Source: Agromyces sp. S2-1-8
GTDB lineage: Bacteria > Actinomycetota > Actinomycetes > Actinomycetales > Microbacteriaceae
DNA: 64,000 nt
Direction: 5' to 3'
Assembly: GCF_021129215.1 (NCBI RefSeq)
Contig: NZ_JAJOLP010000001.1
Location: 868,001-932,000, forward strand
The position numbers were made by a program, and so were the translations under genes. The first letter of the stretch is position 1. Every line of letters starts with the position of its first letter. The notes beneath the pieces were generated by a model. That model did not search any database. It worked only from the letters and a program-made list of their open reading frames with translations, and was not told where the DNA came from. Positions 17,886 to 26,699 of the stretch are shown here, in pieces.

Positions 17886-20210
17886 CTACTCGCGCGCGAA
17901 CGCCGCGAGGGCCTCGAGCTCGAGGTCGAGGTACTGCTCCTCGCTGACGTCGATGGCGACCCCGAGCAGCGTGCCGCCCGTGAACGGGAAGGAGTCGGTG
18001 TACTGGCTGCTCACCGCGTCGCCGCTGTCGTAGCCGATGCAGAGGCCGTCGCCGCACAGCGTGAACTTGCCGACCTGCGCCCGCATCGGCCCCTCGGCGA
18101 CGACCTGGTCGTCGACGTAGAGCTTGCAGGTGCCGATCGACTCGCCGTGCTCGCCGGCGCTCTCGCGGACGAACTCCATGCCGAGGGCGTGCTTGCCGGG
18201 GGTCAGCGCCTCCGACGTGAACGCCTGCTCGGGCGGGATGCCGAGGAAGTTGTACACGTAGTTGAGCTTGCCGTCCTTGATGAACAGCGAGTGGCCGCCG
18301 AAGCGCGAACCGTGCGCGAAGAGCACGCCCTGCGTTCCCGTGTCGACCTCGACGTCGGCGATGATCTTGAACGAACGGCCGCGCACGTTGACCGCGACCG
18401 ACTCAGGCACGGCGCCGGTGTCGGGGTAGTAGACGTAGCGCGAGCGCGGCGGCTCGGACTGGGGCCGCTCGATCGTGAGCTGCTCGCGCGCCGACCGGTC
18501 GTCGAGCGGCAGCACGTGGTTGCGCTCGGCCTCCTCGAACCAGAGGTCGACGAGCTCCTTCAGCTTCTCGGGGTGCTCGGCGGCGAGGTCCTTCGACTCC
18601 GAGCGGTCCTCGTCGACGTGGTAGAGCTCCCAGCGGTCCTCGTCGAAGCGCCCGTGCCCGGTGAGCGGCGCGTGGATGCTCGCCGCCTTCCAACCGTCCT
18701 TCCAGATGCCGCGCGTGCCGATCATCGTGTAGTACTGCACGTGCTTCTCGGTCGGCCCGTCGGGTTCGGCGTCGAAGCTGTACTTCATCGAGACCCCGTC
18801 GAGCGGTCGCTGCTCGACCCCGCGGAACACCTCGGGGAACTCGATGCCGATGACGTCGAGGATGGTCGCGACGATGTCGGTCGAGTGGTGGTACTGGTGG
18901 CGGATCTCGCCCTTGGCCTTGATGCCGGCCGGCCAGTGGATCACCATCGGGTCGCACGTGCCGCCCGAGAACTGGGCGTAGCGCTTGAACATCTGGAAGG
19001 GCGCCGAGAACGCCGCGGCCCACCCGGTCGGGTAGTGGTTGTACGTCTCGGGCCCGCCGAGCACGTCGATCTTCGAGAGGTTCTCGGCGAGGTCGTCGGG
19101 GAACCCGTTGAAGAACTTGTTCTCGTTGACCGAACCGTCGGGCGAACCCTCGCCCGACGCGCCGTTGTCGGCGCAGTAGAAGATGAGCGTGTTCTCGAGT
19201 TGGCCGGATGCCTCGAGGTAGTCGATGATGCGGCCGGTCTGCACGTCGGTGTACTCGCTGAAGCCCGCGAACACCTCGGCCATGCGGCTGAACAGGCGCT
19301 GCTCGTCGGCGGAGAGCGACTCCCACGGCTTGACGTAGTCGGCGGGGTTCGCCTGGTCCTCGGGCAGGGGGTTGAAGGGTGTGAGCTCGGTGCCCTCCGG
19401 CAGGATGCCGCGCTCGATCATGCGCTCGAGCACCCATGTGCGATAGGCGTCGTAGCCGTCGTCGAACAGTCCCTTGTACTTGTCGATGTACTCCTGCGGC
19501 GCGTGGTGCGGCGCATGGTTGGCACCCGGGCAGAACCAGGTGAACCAGGGCTTCGAGGGGTTCGAGGCGTTCTGGTCCCGGATCATGCGGATCGTCTGGT
19601 CGGCCAGGTCCTTCGAGAGGTGGTAGCCGTCTTCGGGCGAGTAGGGCTGCTCGACGAACCGGTTGTCCTCGACGAGGTCGGGGTACCAGTTGTTCGTCTC
19701 GCCGCCGAGGAACCCGTAGAAGCGGTCGAAGCCCATCGCGAGCGGCCACTGCGCCTTGCTGCCGCCGGCCGAGATGTCCTCTTCGGGGACGTTGTGGTTC
19801 TTGCCGACCCAGAACGTCGAGTAGCCGTTCTGCTGCAGCACCTGGCCGATGGTCGCGCACTCCTCGGGGATGCGACCGGACAGGCCCGGGAAGCCGTTCG
19901 TGCCCTCCATGATCACGCCCATGCCGTTGGCGTGGTGGTTGCGCCCGGTGAGGAAGGTCGACCGCGTCGGCGAGCAGAGCGCGGTCGTGTGCCACTGCGT
20001 GTAGGTGAGCCCGTTCTTCGCGAGCCGGTCGAGCGTCGGCATGTTGATGCGGCCGCCGTATGGCGACCACGAGGCCATGCCCGTGTCGTCGTACAGGATG
20101 ACCAGGATGTTGGGCGACCCCTCGGGCGCCTTCGGCAGCTCGTACGGCGACCAGTCGGCCACCGAGTCGCGGACGTCGAGCTTGATCGTCCCCTTGAATT
20201 CCTTGGACAT
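17886..20210 (-). CDS. arylsulfatase-type sulfatase
   Basis: The 774-residue protein is a type I sulfatase. The formylglycine motif CSPTR is at C79-R83 inside LCSPTRSTFLTGRN, and the metal-binding pair D41-D42 is in LVILYDDTG. Further motifs are WVGKNHN, GANHAPHHAPQEY and YCADNGASGEGSPDGS. The catalytic core covers about 30-550, and a C-terminal beta-rich extension (about 600-774) looks like a concanavalin-type domain. The cysteine must be converted to formylglycine by a generating enzyme encoded elsewhere. There is no signal peptide, so the enzyme appears cytoplasmic. The ATG at 20210 gives a natural N-terminus with GAGGGG upstream. Substrate unknown; sulfate ester scavenging is likely. Confidence 0.9.
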   Translation of the reverse strand: MSKEFKGTIKLDVRDSVADWSPYELPKAPEGSPNILVILYDDTGMASWSPYGGRINMPTLDRLAKNGLTYTQWHTTALCSPTRSTFLTGRNHHANGMGVIMEGTNGFPGLSGRIPEECATIGQVLQQNGYSTFWVGKNHNVPEEDISAGGSKAQWPLAMGFDRFYGFLGGETNNWYPDLVEDNRFVEQPYSPEDGYHLSKDLADQTIRMIRDQNASNPSKPWFTWFCPGANHAPHHAPQEYIDKYKGLFDDGYDAYRTWVLERMIERGILPEGTELTPFNPLPEDQANPADYVKPWESLSADEQRLFSRMAEVFAGFSEYTDVQTGRIIDYLEASGQLENTLIFYCADNGASGEGSPDGSVNENKFFNGFPDDLAENLSKIDVLGGPETYNHYPTGWAAAFSAPFQMFKRYAQFSGGTCDPMVIHWPAGIKAKGEIRHQYHHSTDIVATILDVIGIEFPEVFRGVEQRPLDGVSMKYSFDAEPDGPTEKHVQYYTMIGTRGIWKDGWKAASIHAPLTGHGRFDEDRWELYHVDEDRSESKDLAAEHPEKLKELVDLWFEEAERNHVLPLDDRSAREQLTIERPQSEPPRSRYVYYPDTGAVPESVAVNVRGRSFKIIADVEVDTGTQGVLFAHGSRFGGHSLFIKDGKLNYVYNFLGIPPEQAFTSEALTPGKHALGMEFVRESAGEHGESIGTCKLYVDDQVVAEGPMRAQVGKFTLCGDGLCIGYDSGDAVSSQYTDSFPFTGGTLLGVAIDVSEEQYLDLELEALAAFARE

Positions 20211-20435
20211 GTGGAGTGCATCCCCTCGTCGACTGCACGGGCGGTCCGCCCTTCGGTCGACGCTACTCGGCGCGCGCACGGCAGGGAAGGACCATCGCGT
20301 TCCGTGTGGCCCGAACGGGGGCCGCCCCGTTCGCCTTGAGCGCAGCGCGCGTTGTGGCGGCTCGTGGGCGTCGGGGTTAGTCTTCGGATGTCGCCGGTGA
20401 CCGCCGGCGGCGCATCTTCGAACCCAAGGGGAATC

Positions 20436-20870
20436 ATGGCGGAGTTCGAGTACGGCCCGGTGGAGCTGTACCTGGTTGGATTCGAGGGGGACCGGCTGGA
20501 CGCCGGCACGGTGGAGGCCCTCGAGGAGCTGGTCGAGGGCGGCGAGATCCGCCTGCTCGACCTCGTGATCGTCTCGCGCGAGCCCGACGGTTCGGTGCGC
20601 ATCGTCGAAATCGAAGACGAAGGCGAGTCGTACGGCTTCGGCGTGCTCGAGCTCGAGCAGTCGGGCCTCGTCGGTGCGGAGGACGTCGACGACTTCGCCG
20701 AGCTCATCCCTCCGGGCACCTCGGCGGCGCTGGCCGCCTTCGAGCTCGTCTGGGCCAAGAAGCTCGCATCGCGCTTCGCCCAGGGCGGCGGCGTGGTGCT
20801 GTCGACCGAGCGCATTCCCGCGCCGGTCGTCAACGAGTTGCTCGCTCAGGCGAGCGGTGAGGAGAACTGA
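20436..20870 (+). CDS. DUF6325-like small acidic protein
   Basis: The 144-residue product begins MAEFEYGPVELYLVGFEGDR, and the ATG at 20436 follows AAGGGG. It has the layout of the DUF6325 family found throughout actinobacteria: an early beta strand, a helix EALEELVEGGEIRLLDLVIV, an acidic middle and a long helix ending in LVWAKKLASRFAQGG. The fold resembles small regulators of membrane proteins, but no function is established. A -10-like TTAGTCT sits at the upstream edge (about 20377). It is followed after 2 bp by a SHOCT-domain gene, and the pair commonly occurs together. Confidence 0.7.
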   Translation: MAEFEYGPVELYLVGFEGDRLDAGTVEALEELVEGGEIRLLDLVIVSREPDGSVRIVEIEDEGESYGFGVLELEQSGLVGAEDVDDFAELIPPGTSAALAAFELVWAKKLASRFAQGGGVVLSTERIPAPVVNELLAQASGEEN

Positions 20871-20872
20871 TC

Positions 20873-21226
20873 ATGCCTCTGCGTCGAATGGGTCGTCCCG
20901 GCCTCATCGGCATGGCCGCGCGCACGGCGGTCGTCGCGGGCACCGCGACCGCGGTCTCCGGCAACGTGGCGCGTCGTCAGAACGAGCGCGCCGAGCAGAA
21001 GTACGAGGCGCAGGCCTACGAGCAGCAGCAGGCGGCCGCGCAGCAGCAGGCCTACGCCGAGCAGGCCGCGCAACAGGCCGCCGCCCAGCAGGCGGCTGCG
21101 GCACCCGCGGCCCCGGCCGGCGGCGTCGACGTCGTCGCCGAGCTGCAGAAGCTCGCCGCCCTGCAGCAGCAGGGCATCCTCTCGGCCGACGAGTTCGCCG
21201 CCGCGAAGGCGAAGCTGCTCGCCTGA
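20873..21226 (+). CDS. small SHOCT-domain protein with Gln/Ala-rich linker
   Basis: The 117-residue protein starts with a basic segment and a weakly hydrophobic helix (about 8-30). It continues into a low-complexity linker of Gln, Ala and Glu (40-85, coiled-coil-like) and ends in a SHOCT module (about 88-117: LQKLAALQQQGILSADEFAA). A two-base gap and the upstream GGTGAGGAG make it co-translated with the DUF6325 gene. Function unknown; SHOCT modules are thought to mediate oligomerisation. Confidence 0.8.
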   Translation: MPLRRMGRPGLIGMAARTAVVAGTATAVSGNVARRQNERAEQKYEAQAYEQQQAAAQQQAYAEQAAQQAAAQQAAAAPAAPAGGVDVVAELQKLAALQQQGILSADEFAAAKAKLLA

Positions 21227-21247
21227 GCGCCTCGAGCGCGAACGACG

Positions 21248-21282
21248 CGGATGCCGCGGGCCCCTGTGGCCCGCGGCATCCG
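21248..21282. terminator. bidirectional intrinsic terminator
   Basis: A perfect 15-bp stem (21248-21262 with 21268-21282, loop CCTGT) lies between convergent genes and includes the GGATGCC element. Confidence 0.85.
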
Positions 21283-21299
21283 TCGCGTTCGCCGCCGAT

Positions 21300-22910
21300 T
21301 CAGGCGGAGGTCAGCGCCGCCGTGTCGCGGCGGCCGGGCAGCCGGCGGGTCGCGGGGAGGGCGGCGAGCGCCGCCACCGCGCACGCGAGCATGCCGACCT
21401 TCACGCCCCAGAGCTGCGACGCCGCGTAGTGCTCGACGAGGTCGTCGACCTGTTCGGCCGGGTAGCCCGCCTCGAGGAGCGCCGCCTCCGCCTCCGCCGG
21501 GGTGACGTACTCGAGGCCCTGCGACACCTGGACGGTCGCCTGGTCGCGCACGGCCGACTCGAGGTCGGGATCGGCGGCGATGAGCCCGAGCACCGACGAC
21601 GCGAGCGCCCCGACCATCAACGACCCGATGAGCGCGGTGCCGAGCGATGAGCCGAGGTTCTGCGCGGTGTACTGCAGGCCGCCGGCCTCGCTGCGGGCCT
21701 CCGACGGCACCGACGACTGCACGACGTTGCCGAGCTGCGACGCGAGCAGGCCTGCGCCGAGACCGACGAGCGCCATGCCGATGGCGAAGGGCGTCGTCGC
21801 GAGCACCGGCTCGATCGTCGCGATGATCACGAGGCAGGCGAGCACGATCGTGACGAGTCCCGTCCGGACGAGCGCGCGGGCGCCGAGCGCCGCGCCCAGG
21901 CGTGCGCCGATCGCGGCGGCGGCGAGCATCGCGATCGACGTCGGCAGCAGCCGGATGCCCGTCTGGAACGCGTCCATGCCCTGGGTGACCTGGAGGTAGA
22001 GCGGCACCGCGAAGAAGATGCCGAGCAGCACGAGGTTCTGCGCGAGCAGGCTCGCCAGCCCCGAGCGCAGTGCGGGGATGCGGAGGTTGCGCACGTCGAG
22101 CAGGGGCACGCGTCCGCGAGCGGCGACCCTGCGCTCCCACGCGAAGAAGCCCCAGAGCACCAGGAGCCCGGTGCCGATCACGAACGGGGTGAGTGCGAAG
22201 CCGAACGGGGTGATCGGCGACTGGAGCGGCTGGAGCCAGCCCCAGGTGCCGCTCTGGAGGACGCCGATGACCACGAGCGCGAGCCCGAGCGCCGAGAGGA
22301 GCGCGCCGACGAGGTCGAGGCGGAATCGCTCGCGAACGTGGTCGTCGGTGATCCACCGGCTCACCGCGAGCACGAACACGACGAAGACGACCTCGCCGGC
22401 GAAGACCCAGCGCCAGGAGTACTCGGTGGTGAGCCAGCCGCCGAGGAGCGGGCCGATCGCGACGCCCGCGCCCGCGACCCCGCCGATGATGCCGTATGCG
22501 CGCGCCCGGGCCGGCCCTTCGTAGCTGCCGGCGACGAGTGCGGCCAGGGCGGGCAGCACGAGGGCCGCGCCGGCGCCCTCGATGAACGACCAGCCGACGA
22601 TGAGCACCTCGACGGTCGGAGCGATCGCGGTCATGAGCGAGCCGACCGCGTAGATCACGAGCCCGATGCGGAAGATCCTGAGCCGGCCGAAGAGGTCGCC
22701 GATCTTGCCGCCCGTGAGCATGAGCGCGGCCATCACGAGGGCGTAGAGCGTGATCGCGAGCTGGATCGTCGACACGGTCGTGTCGAACTCCTCGACGAGC
22801 TGGCTGATCGAGACGCTCATCACCGAGCTGTCGAGCACCATGATGAACTGTGCGATCGCGAGCGGGATCACCGCGCGCGAGGCCTGCTTCGCCGCCGGTT
22901 CCGTGTCCAT
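21300..22910 (-). CDS. MFS transporter, DHA2 (14-helix drug-type) family
   Basis: The 536-residue protein has about 14 hydrophobic segments. The DHA2 motifs are clear: FIMVLDSSVMSVSI in helix 1, GGKIGDLFGRLRIFRIGL in the first cytoplasmic loop (motif A) and GIIGGVAGAGVAIGPLLGGW in helix 5 (motif C of antiporters). A C-terminal extracytoplasmic loop of about 70 residues (QGLEYVTPAEAEAALLEAGY) precedes the last helix. I chose the ATG at 22910 because the more upstream in-frame region is Arg/Pro-rich and implausible. Divergent from the type III polyketide synthase across 186 bp, so it may export that product (inference from context only). Confidence 0.85.
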   Translation of the reverse strand: MDTEPAAKQASRAVIPLAIAQFIMVLDSSVMSVSISQLVEEFDTTVSTIQLAITLYALVMAALMLTGGKIGDLFGRLRIFRIGLVIYAVGSLMTAIAPTVEVLIVGWSFIEGAGAALVLPALAALVAGSYEGPARARAYGIIGGVAGAGVAIGPLLGGWLTTEYSWRWVFAGEVVFVVFVLAVSRWITDDHVRERFRLDLVGALLSALGLALVVIGVLQSGTWGWLQPLQSPITPFGFALTPFVIGTGLLVLWGFFAWERRVAARGRVPLLDVRNLRIPALRSGLASLLAQNLVLLGIFFAVPLYLQVTQGMDAFQTGIRLLPTSIAMLAAAAIGARLGAALGARALVRTGLVTIVLACLVIIATIEPVLATTPFAIGMALVGLGAGLLASQLGNVVQSSVPSEARSEAGGLQYTAQNLGSSLGTALIGSLMVGALASSVLGLIAADPDLESAVRDQATVQVSQGLEYVTPAEAEAALLEAGYPAEQVDDLVEHYAASQLWGVKVGMLACAVAALAALPATRRLPGRRDTAALTSA

Positions 22911-23060
22911 CGCATCCCCGCTCCGTGCGCCGTCGAACCGACCGCTGCGATCGTGACTGCATGATACGGCGGCCGGCCGGCGCGCGGATAGACCCGTATT
23001 GCGGGGACGGGACGACGACGCGCGGCGGACGGGGCGGCGGCGCGGGATCGGGACCACCCC

Positions 23061-23091
23061 TTGCCGTCCGCTCCCTCGACGACCCTACGAT
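23061..23091 (+). promoter_or_regulatory. promoter of the type III PKS operon, leaderless
   Basis: TTGCCG (23061-23066) and TACGAT (23086-23091) are spaced by 19 bases, and the ATG of the synthase follows five bases later. This predicts a leaderless mRNA with start site at or near 23097. Confidence 0.5.
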
Positions 23092-23096
23092 GGGGC

Positions 23097-24239
23097 ATGA
23101 CCGTCGCACTGCGAGGACTCTCCACCGCCGTCCCGCCGACCGTGCTCGTGCAGCCCGAGGTGCGCGACGTGTTCGCCGCGCAGCCCGGGCTGAACCGGCT
23201 CGCGCAGCGCATCATCACGACGAGCTTCGACGTCTCGGGCATCGAGACACGGCACACGGTGCTGAGCGAACTCAGTCGCGACGCGCACCCCGACGAACCC
23301 GTGTTCTTCGACATCGCGTCGGGCGAGCTGCTCTTCCCCGGCACGAAGGCGCGCAACGAGCTCTACGCCGAGTACGCGACCGGCCTCTACGTCGCCGCGG
23401 GTCGCGCCGCGATCGACGCGACGCCCGGCGTGGAGGCCGCCGACGTGACCCACGTCATCACGGTGAGCTGCACGGGCTTCTACGCGCCCGGGCCCGATTT
23501 CATGATCGCGCGCGAGCTCGGCCTCGACCCGGGCGTCGAGCGCTACCACCTCGGGTTCATGGGGTGCTACGCCGCGATCCCGGCCCTCCGGCTCGCCGCC
23601 CAACTCTGCGAGGCGGATGCCTCGGCCGTCGTGCTCGTCGTCTCGGTCGAGCTCTGCACGCTGCACCTGCGATCGTCGAACGACCCCGACACGATCGTGG
23701 CGTCCTCGCTCTTCGCCGACGGCGCGGGGGCCGCCATCGTCACCGCCCGCGAACCCGAGCCCGGCGAGCGGGCATTCGCGCTCGACCGCTTCGCGACCCG
23801 CATCACCCCGACGGGTGAGGGCGACATGGCCTGGAAGATCGGCGACCACGGCTTCGAGATGGTGCTCTCGAACGCGATTCCCGGGATCATCGACGAGCAC
23901 ATCACGGGGGCGCTCGAACCGCTCTTCGCCCACGACGCGGCGCTCGCCGAGGCGCTCGAGACGGATGCCTCGGGGCAGGCGGTCGAGCACTGGGCCATCC
24001 ACCCGGGCGGTCGCAGCATCCTCGACAAGGTCGAGGCGAGGCTCGTGCTGAGCGAGGCGCAGCTCGTGCCGGCGCGCGACACGCTGCGCGACTTCGGCAA
24101 CATGTCGAGCGCGACCGTGTTGTTCGTGCTGCGCCGCATCCTCGACGGCGACGCCGCCGGCGGCGACCGGGTCGCGGCGATGGCGTTCGGTCCGGGACTC
24201 ACGGTCGAGTCGGCGCTCATGACGGTGCTGCAGGCATGA
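23097..24239 (+). CDS. type III polyketide synthase (chalcone synthase superfamily)
   Basis: The 380-residue protein has the full catalytic triad of a type III PKS: C125 in ITVSCTGFYAPGPD, H302 in HWAIHPGGRSILDK and N335 in DFGNMSSATVLFVL. The C-terminal GFGPG-like loop is FGPGLTVESALM. Such enzymes extend an acyl-CoA starter with malonyl-CoA and cyclise it to alkylresorcinols, alkylpyrones or related phenolics. It heads a three-gene operon with a methyltransferase and an FAD monooxygenase, the same enzyme set as the srsABC phenolic-lipid pathway of Streptomyces griseus (gene order by analogy, not homology tested). The ATG at 23097 lacks a Shine-Dalgarno sequence but sits right behind a -10 box. 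Confidence 0.92.
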   Translation: MTVALRGLSTAVPPTVLVQPEVRDVFAAQPGLNRLAQRIITTSFDVSGIETRHTVLSELSRDAHPDEPVFFDIASGELLFPGTKARNELYAEYATGLYVAAGRAAIDATPGVEAADVTHVITVSCTGFYAPGPDFMIARELGLDPGVERYHLGFMGCYAAIPALRLAAQLCEADASAVVLVVSVELCTLHLRSSNDPDTIVASSLFADGAGAAIVTAREPEPGERAFALDRFATRITPTGEGDMAWKIGDHGFEMVLSNAIPGIIDEHITGALEPLFAHDAALAEALETDASGQAVEHWAIHPGGRSILDKVEARLVLSEAQLVPARDTLRDFGNMSSATVLFVLRRILDGDAAGGDRVAAMAFGPGLTVESALMTVLQA

Positions 24240-24246
24240 GGGAGCG

Positions 24247-25017
24247 GTGCTGACCGTGCGGAAGGACGGCGGGCTCTGGCGGTCGCTCGGCTCGCGAGAC
24301 GAGTCGGCCCGCGAGCTGATGGACGACCCCGGGTGCGACCCCGAGATGCTCGCCCGCACCTTCGAGCAGTTCCGGCTCGTGAACCGGGTGGTCTCCGGCG
24401 GCGGCTCGGTCTACCGCAACTGGATCCGGCCCCGTCTCTCACCGGTCTGGACGACCCGGCTCCTCGACGTCGGCACGGGCGCCGCCGACCTCCCGCGCCG
24501 GTGGCTCCGGCAGGCGTCGGCCGAGGGCATGCGGCTCGAGATCACCGCGATCGACCCCGACCCCCGCGCGCTCGCCGCGGCCAGGGCGGCCGCCGACGCC
24601 GACCCCGCGCCGGGGCTCGAACTGCTGGGCGTCACGACGGGCGAGCTCGCCGAGGCCGACCGTCACTTCGACCTCGTCGTGTCGAACCACATGCTGCACC
24701 ACCTCGACGGGCTGGAGTTCGGCTCGCTGCTCGCCGACTCCGAGCGTCTCGCCGAGCTCGGCGGAACCGTCGTGCACGGCGACATCGAGCGCAGCCGGTT
24801 CGCGTACGCGGCCTTCGCCGCCGGCACGCTGCCGTTCGCCGCGAACCTGCTGCGCGACTCGTACATCCGCGTCGACGGGCTGGCGTCCATCCGTCGCAGC
24901 CACACCGCGGCCGAGCTCGCCGCGGCGCTGCCGCCGGGCTGGCGGGTGCGCCGCGCCGCGCCGTCCCGGCTCGAGGTGATCTGGCAGGCGGATGCGGCGG
25001 GCCGCCCGCGTCACTGA
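24247..25017 (+). CDS. class I SAM-dependent methyltransferase in PKS operon
   Basis: Starting at the GTG at 24247, eight bases after the synthase stop and behind GAGGGAG, the gene gives 256 residues. The SAM-binding site is RLLDVGTGAADLPRRW near residue 75, followed by an acidic strand end (ITAIDPDPRALAAAR) and the post-motif VVSNHMLHHL. The N-terminal 70 residues include RELMDDPGCDPEMLARTFEQ, a helical lid also seen in methyltransferases next to type III PKS genes. By context it would O- or C-methylate the polyketide product. It resembles UbiE-type enzymes only in its core. Confidence 0.85.
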   Translation: MLTVRKDGGLWRSLGSRDESARELMDDPGCDPEMLARTFEQFRLVNRVVSGGGSVYRNWIRPRLSPVWTTRLLDVGTGAADLPRRWLRQASAEGMRLEITAIDPDPRALAAARAAADADPAPGLELLGVTTGELAEADRHFDLVVSNHMLHHLDGLEFGSLLADSERLAELGGTVVHGDIERSRFAYAAFAAGTLPFAANLLRDSYIRVDGLASIRRSHTAAELAAALPPGWRVRRAAPSRLEVIWQADAAGRPRH

Positions 25018-25036
25018 TCGAGCCGGAGGCGAACGG

Positions 25037-26167
25037 ATGGGCGAGGTCGACGTCGTGGTGGTCGGCGGCGGCGCGGTCGGCCTCATGACCGCCTGCCTCG
25101 CGGCGTCGCGCGGGCTCGACGTGGTCGTGGTCGAACGGCGCCTCGAACGCTCGACGCGGCCGAAGGCGATCGGCGTCCACGCGCCGGGTGTCCTGGCGCT
25201 CGCAGAGGTCGGCGTGGCCGCCGGACTCGAGCGGCAGGGTGCGCGCATCACCGCGGGGGAGGTCGGATGCCTCGGGCGACGGCTCGGCCGCATGCGCTTC
25301 GCCGGAGCCTCTGCGGTGCTCTCGGTGCCCCAGCACGTCGTCGAGGCGGCGCTGGAACGGCGCCTCGGCGAGCTCGCGCCCGGGGCGATGCGCCGCGGCT
25401 ACGAGGTCGTGCGACTCGTGCCGGGCGCAGACGGCGTGGTCGCGCAGCTCGCCGACGGCGCGGAGATCGCGGCGCGATGGGCGGTGGTCGCCGACGGCGT
25501 GCGCAGCTCCACGAGAGCGGGCCTCGGCATCGCCTGGCGGCGCCGACCCGGCCGGGCCGTGTACGCGATGGCCGACGTGGCCGGGCCGGGCGATGAGGTG
25601 GCGCGGCTGTTCCTTGAGCCGGGAGGCGTGGTCGAGGCGTTGCCGCTGCCCGGCGGCCGCCGGTGGGTCGCCCACCTCGGACGCGCGACCGATCGCGGCG
25701 ACCCGGTCGCCCCGTCGCGCTTCGCGGCGATCGTGCACGAGCGCGTGGGCGTGCGACTCGACGACCGGGCCGTCGAGCCGAGCACCTTCGAGGCGAGGCA
25801 GCACCTCGCCGGCCGGTTCGACCGCGGCCGGGTCGCACTCGCGGGCGACGCCGCGCACGAGGTGAGCCCGATCGGCGGGCAGGGCATGACGCTCGGGTTC
25901 CTCGACGCGCTCGCGCTCGGCGACGCCATCGGCGAGGCGGCCGCCGCCGAACGGCGGGGCGCCCCGATCGAGCACCCGTTCGCCGGTTACGGTCGTCGTC
26001 GTCGCCGCGCGGCCCGGCGGGCGTGCCGCCGCGCGCGCTTCAACATGGCCATGGGAGCTCCGGCACGAGGCATCCGGCTCGTCCTGCGCAACAGCGCGGT
26101 GCGGCTGCTGGGGGTGCCGCCGATGCGGGGACTGCTCGCGCAGGTGTTCACGATGCGCGGGCTGTGA
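25037..26167 (+). CDS. FAD-dependent monooxygenase/oxidoreductase of PKS operon
   Basis: The ATG at 25037 follows CCGGAGG with eight-base spacing; the product is 376 residues. The FAD-binding fingerprint VDVVVVGGGAVGLMTACLAA is at the N-terminus. A DG motif (RWAVVADGVRSSTRAGLG) and the C-terminal FAD segment GRVALAGDAAHEVSPIGGQG complete a class A flavoprotein hydroxylase. The C-terminal 60 residues are strongly basic (RRRRRAARRACRRARF) and end in a hydrophobic stretch, possibly for membrane association where a lipid substrate would lie. It probably hydroxylates the polyketide ring to a quinol or quinone. The gene order suggests it acts after the methyltransferase. Confidence 0.85.
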   Translation: MGEVDVVVVGGGAVGLMTACLAASRGLDVVVVERRLERSTRPKAIGVHAPGVLALAEVGVAAGLERQGARITAGEVGCLGRRLGRMRFAGASAVLSVPQHVVEAALERRLGELAPGAMRRGYEVVRLVPGADGVVAQLADGAEIAARWAVVADGVRSSTRAGLGIAWRRRPGRAVYAMADVAGPGDEVARLFLEPGGVVEALPLPGGRRWVAHLGRATDRGDPVAPSRFAAIVHERVGVRLDDRAVEPSTFEARQHLAGRFDRGRVALAGDAAHEVSPIGGQGMTLGFLDALALGDAIGEAAAAERRGAPIEHPFAGYGRRRRRAARRACRRARFNMAMGAPARGIRLVLRNSAVRLLGVPPMRGLLAQVFTMRGL

Positions 26168-26180
26168 CCGCGCGCCGGCG

Positions 26181-26621
26181 TCAGAGCACGACTCGGGTGA
26201 GCACGAAGACCGGGATCAGCCGGTCGGTCTTCGTCTGGTAGTTCGCGTAGTCGGGCCAGGTCTCGTTCGCGCGCGCCCACCACTCGTCGCGCTCGGCGCC
26301 CTCGACCTCGCGCGCGACGTAGTCGTGCTTCCGATCGCCGTCCTGCAGTTCGACCTCGGGGTGCGCCTTGAGGTTCCAGTACCACTGGGGCTGCTCGGGC
26401 GAGCCGCCCTTCGAGGCGACGACCGCGTACTCCCCGGCGTGCTCGACGCGCATGAGCGCGGTCTTGCGGAGCTTGCCGCTCTTCGCGCCGCGGGTCGTGA
26501 GCACGATGATCGGCCGACCGCGCAGCGTGTTCGCTGCGGCGCCGTCCGACGCCTCGAACTTCTCGGCCTGCTTGCGGGCCCAATCGGAGGTGCTGGGTGC
26601 GTACTCGCCCTCGAGCGGCAT
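26181..26621 (-). CDS. DDN-like nitroreductase / deazaflavin (F420)-dependent oxidoreductase
   Basis: The 146-residue protein belongs to the split beta-barrel family typified by mycobacterial Ddn. The core shows [20 protein letters not shown] (cofactor phosphate-binding turn), then [20 protein letters not shown] and [20 protein letters not shown], in the usual order and length. Such enzymes use F420H2 to reduce quinones or nitro compounds. The ATG at 26621 has AAGGAG upstream. It is divergent from a LysR regulator across 78 bp, the standard arrangement for a LysR-controlled target. Confidence 0.85.
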   Translation of the reverse strand: MPLEGEYAPSTSDWARKQAEKFEASDGAAANTLRGRPIIVLTTRGAKSGKLRKTALMRVEHAGEYAVVASKGGSPEQPQWYWNLKAHPEVELQDGDRKHDYVAREVEGAERDEWWARANETWPDYANYQTKTDRLIPVFVLTRVVL

Positions 26622-26699
26622 GGAGGTCTCCTTCGTGTTCGATCTCCTCTCGACAACCGAGCCGGGGCCCGAGTTCTTCCCTGTGGCAGAATCGCCGCG

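Noticed and set aside
18147..20339. Plus-strand open frame opposite the sulfatase (about 730 codons)
   Set aside because: The antisense translation is rich in Arg, Leu and Val with no domain, and the minus-strand sulfatase has a complete active site.
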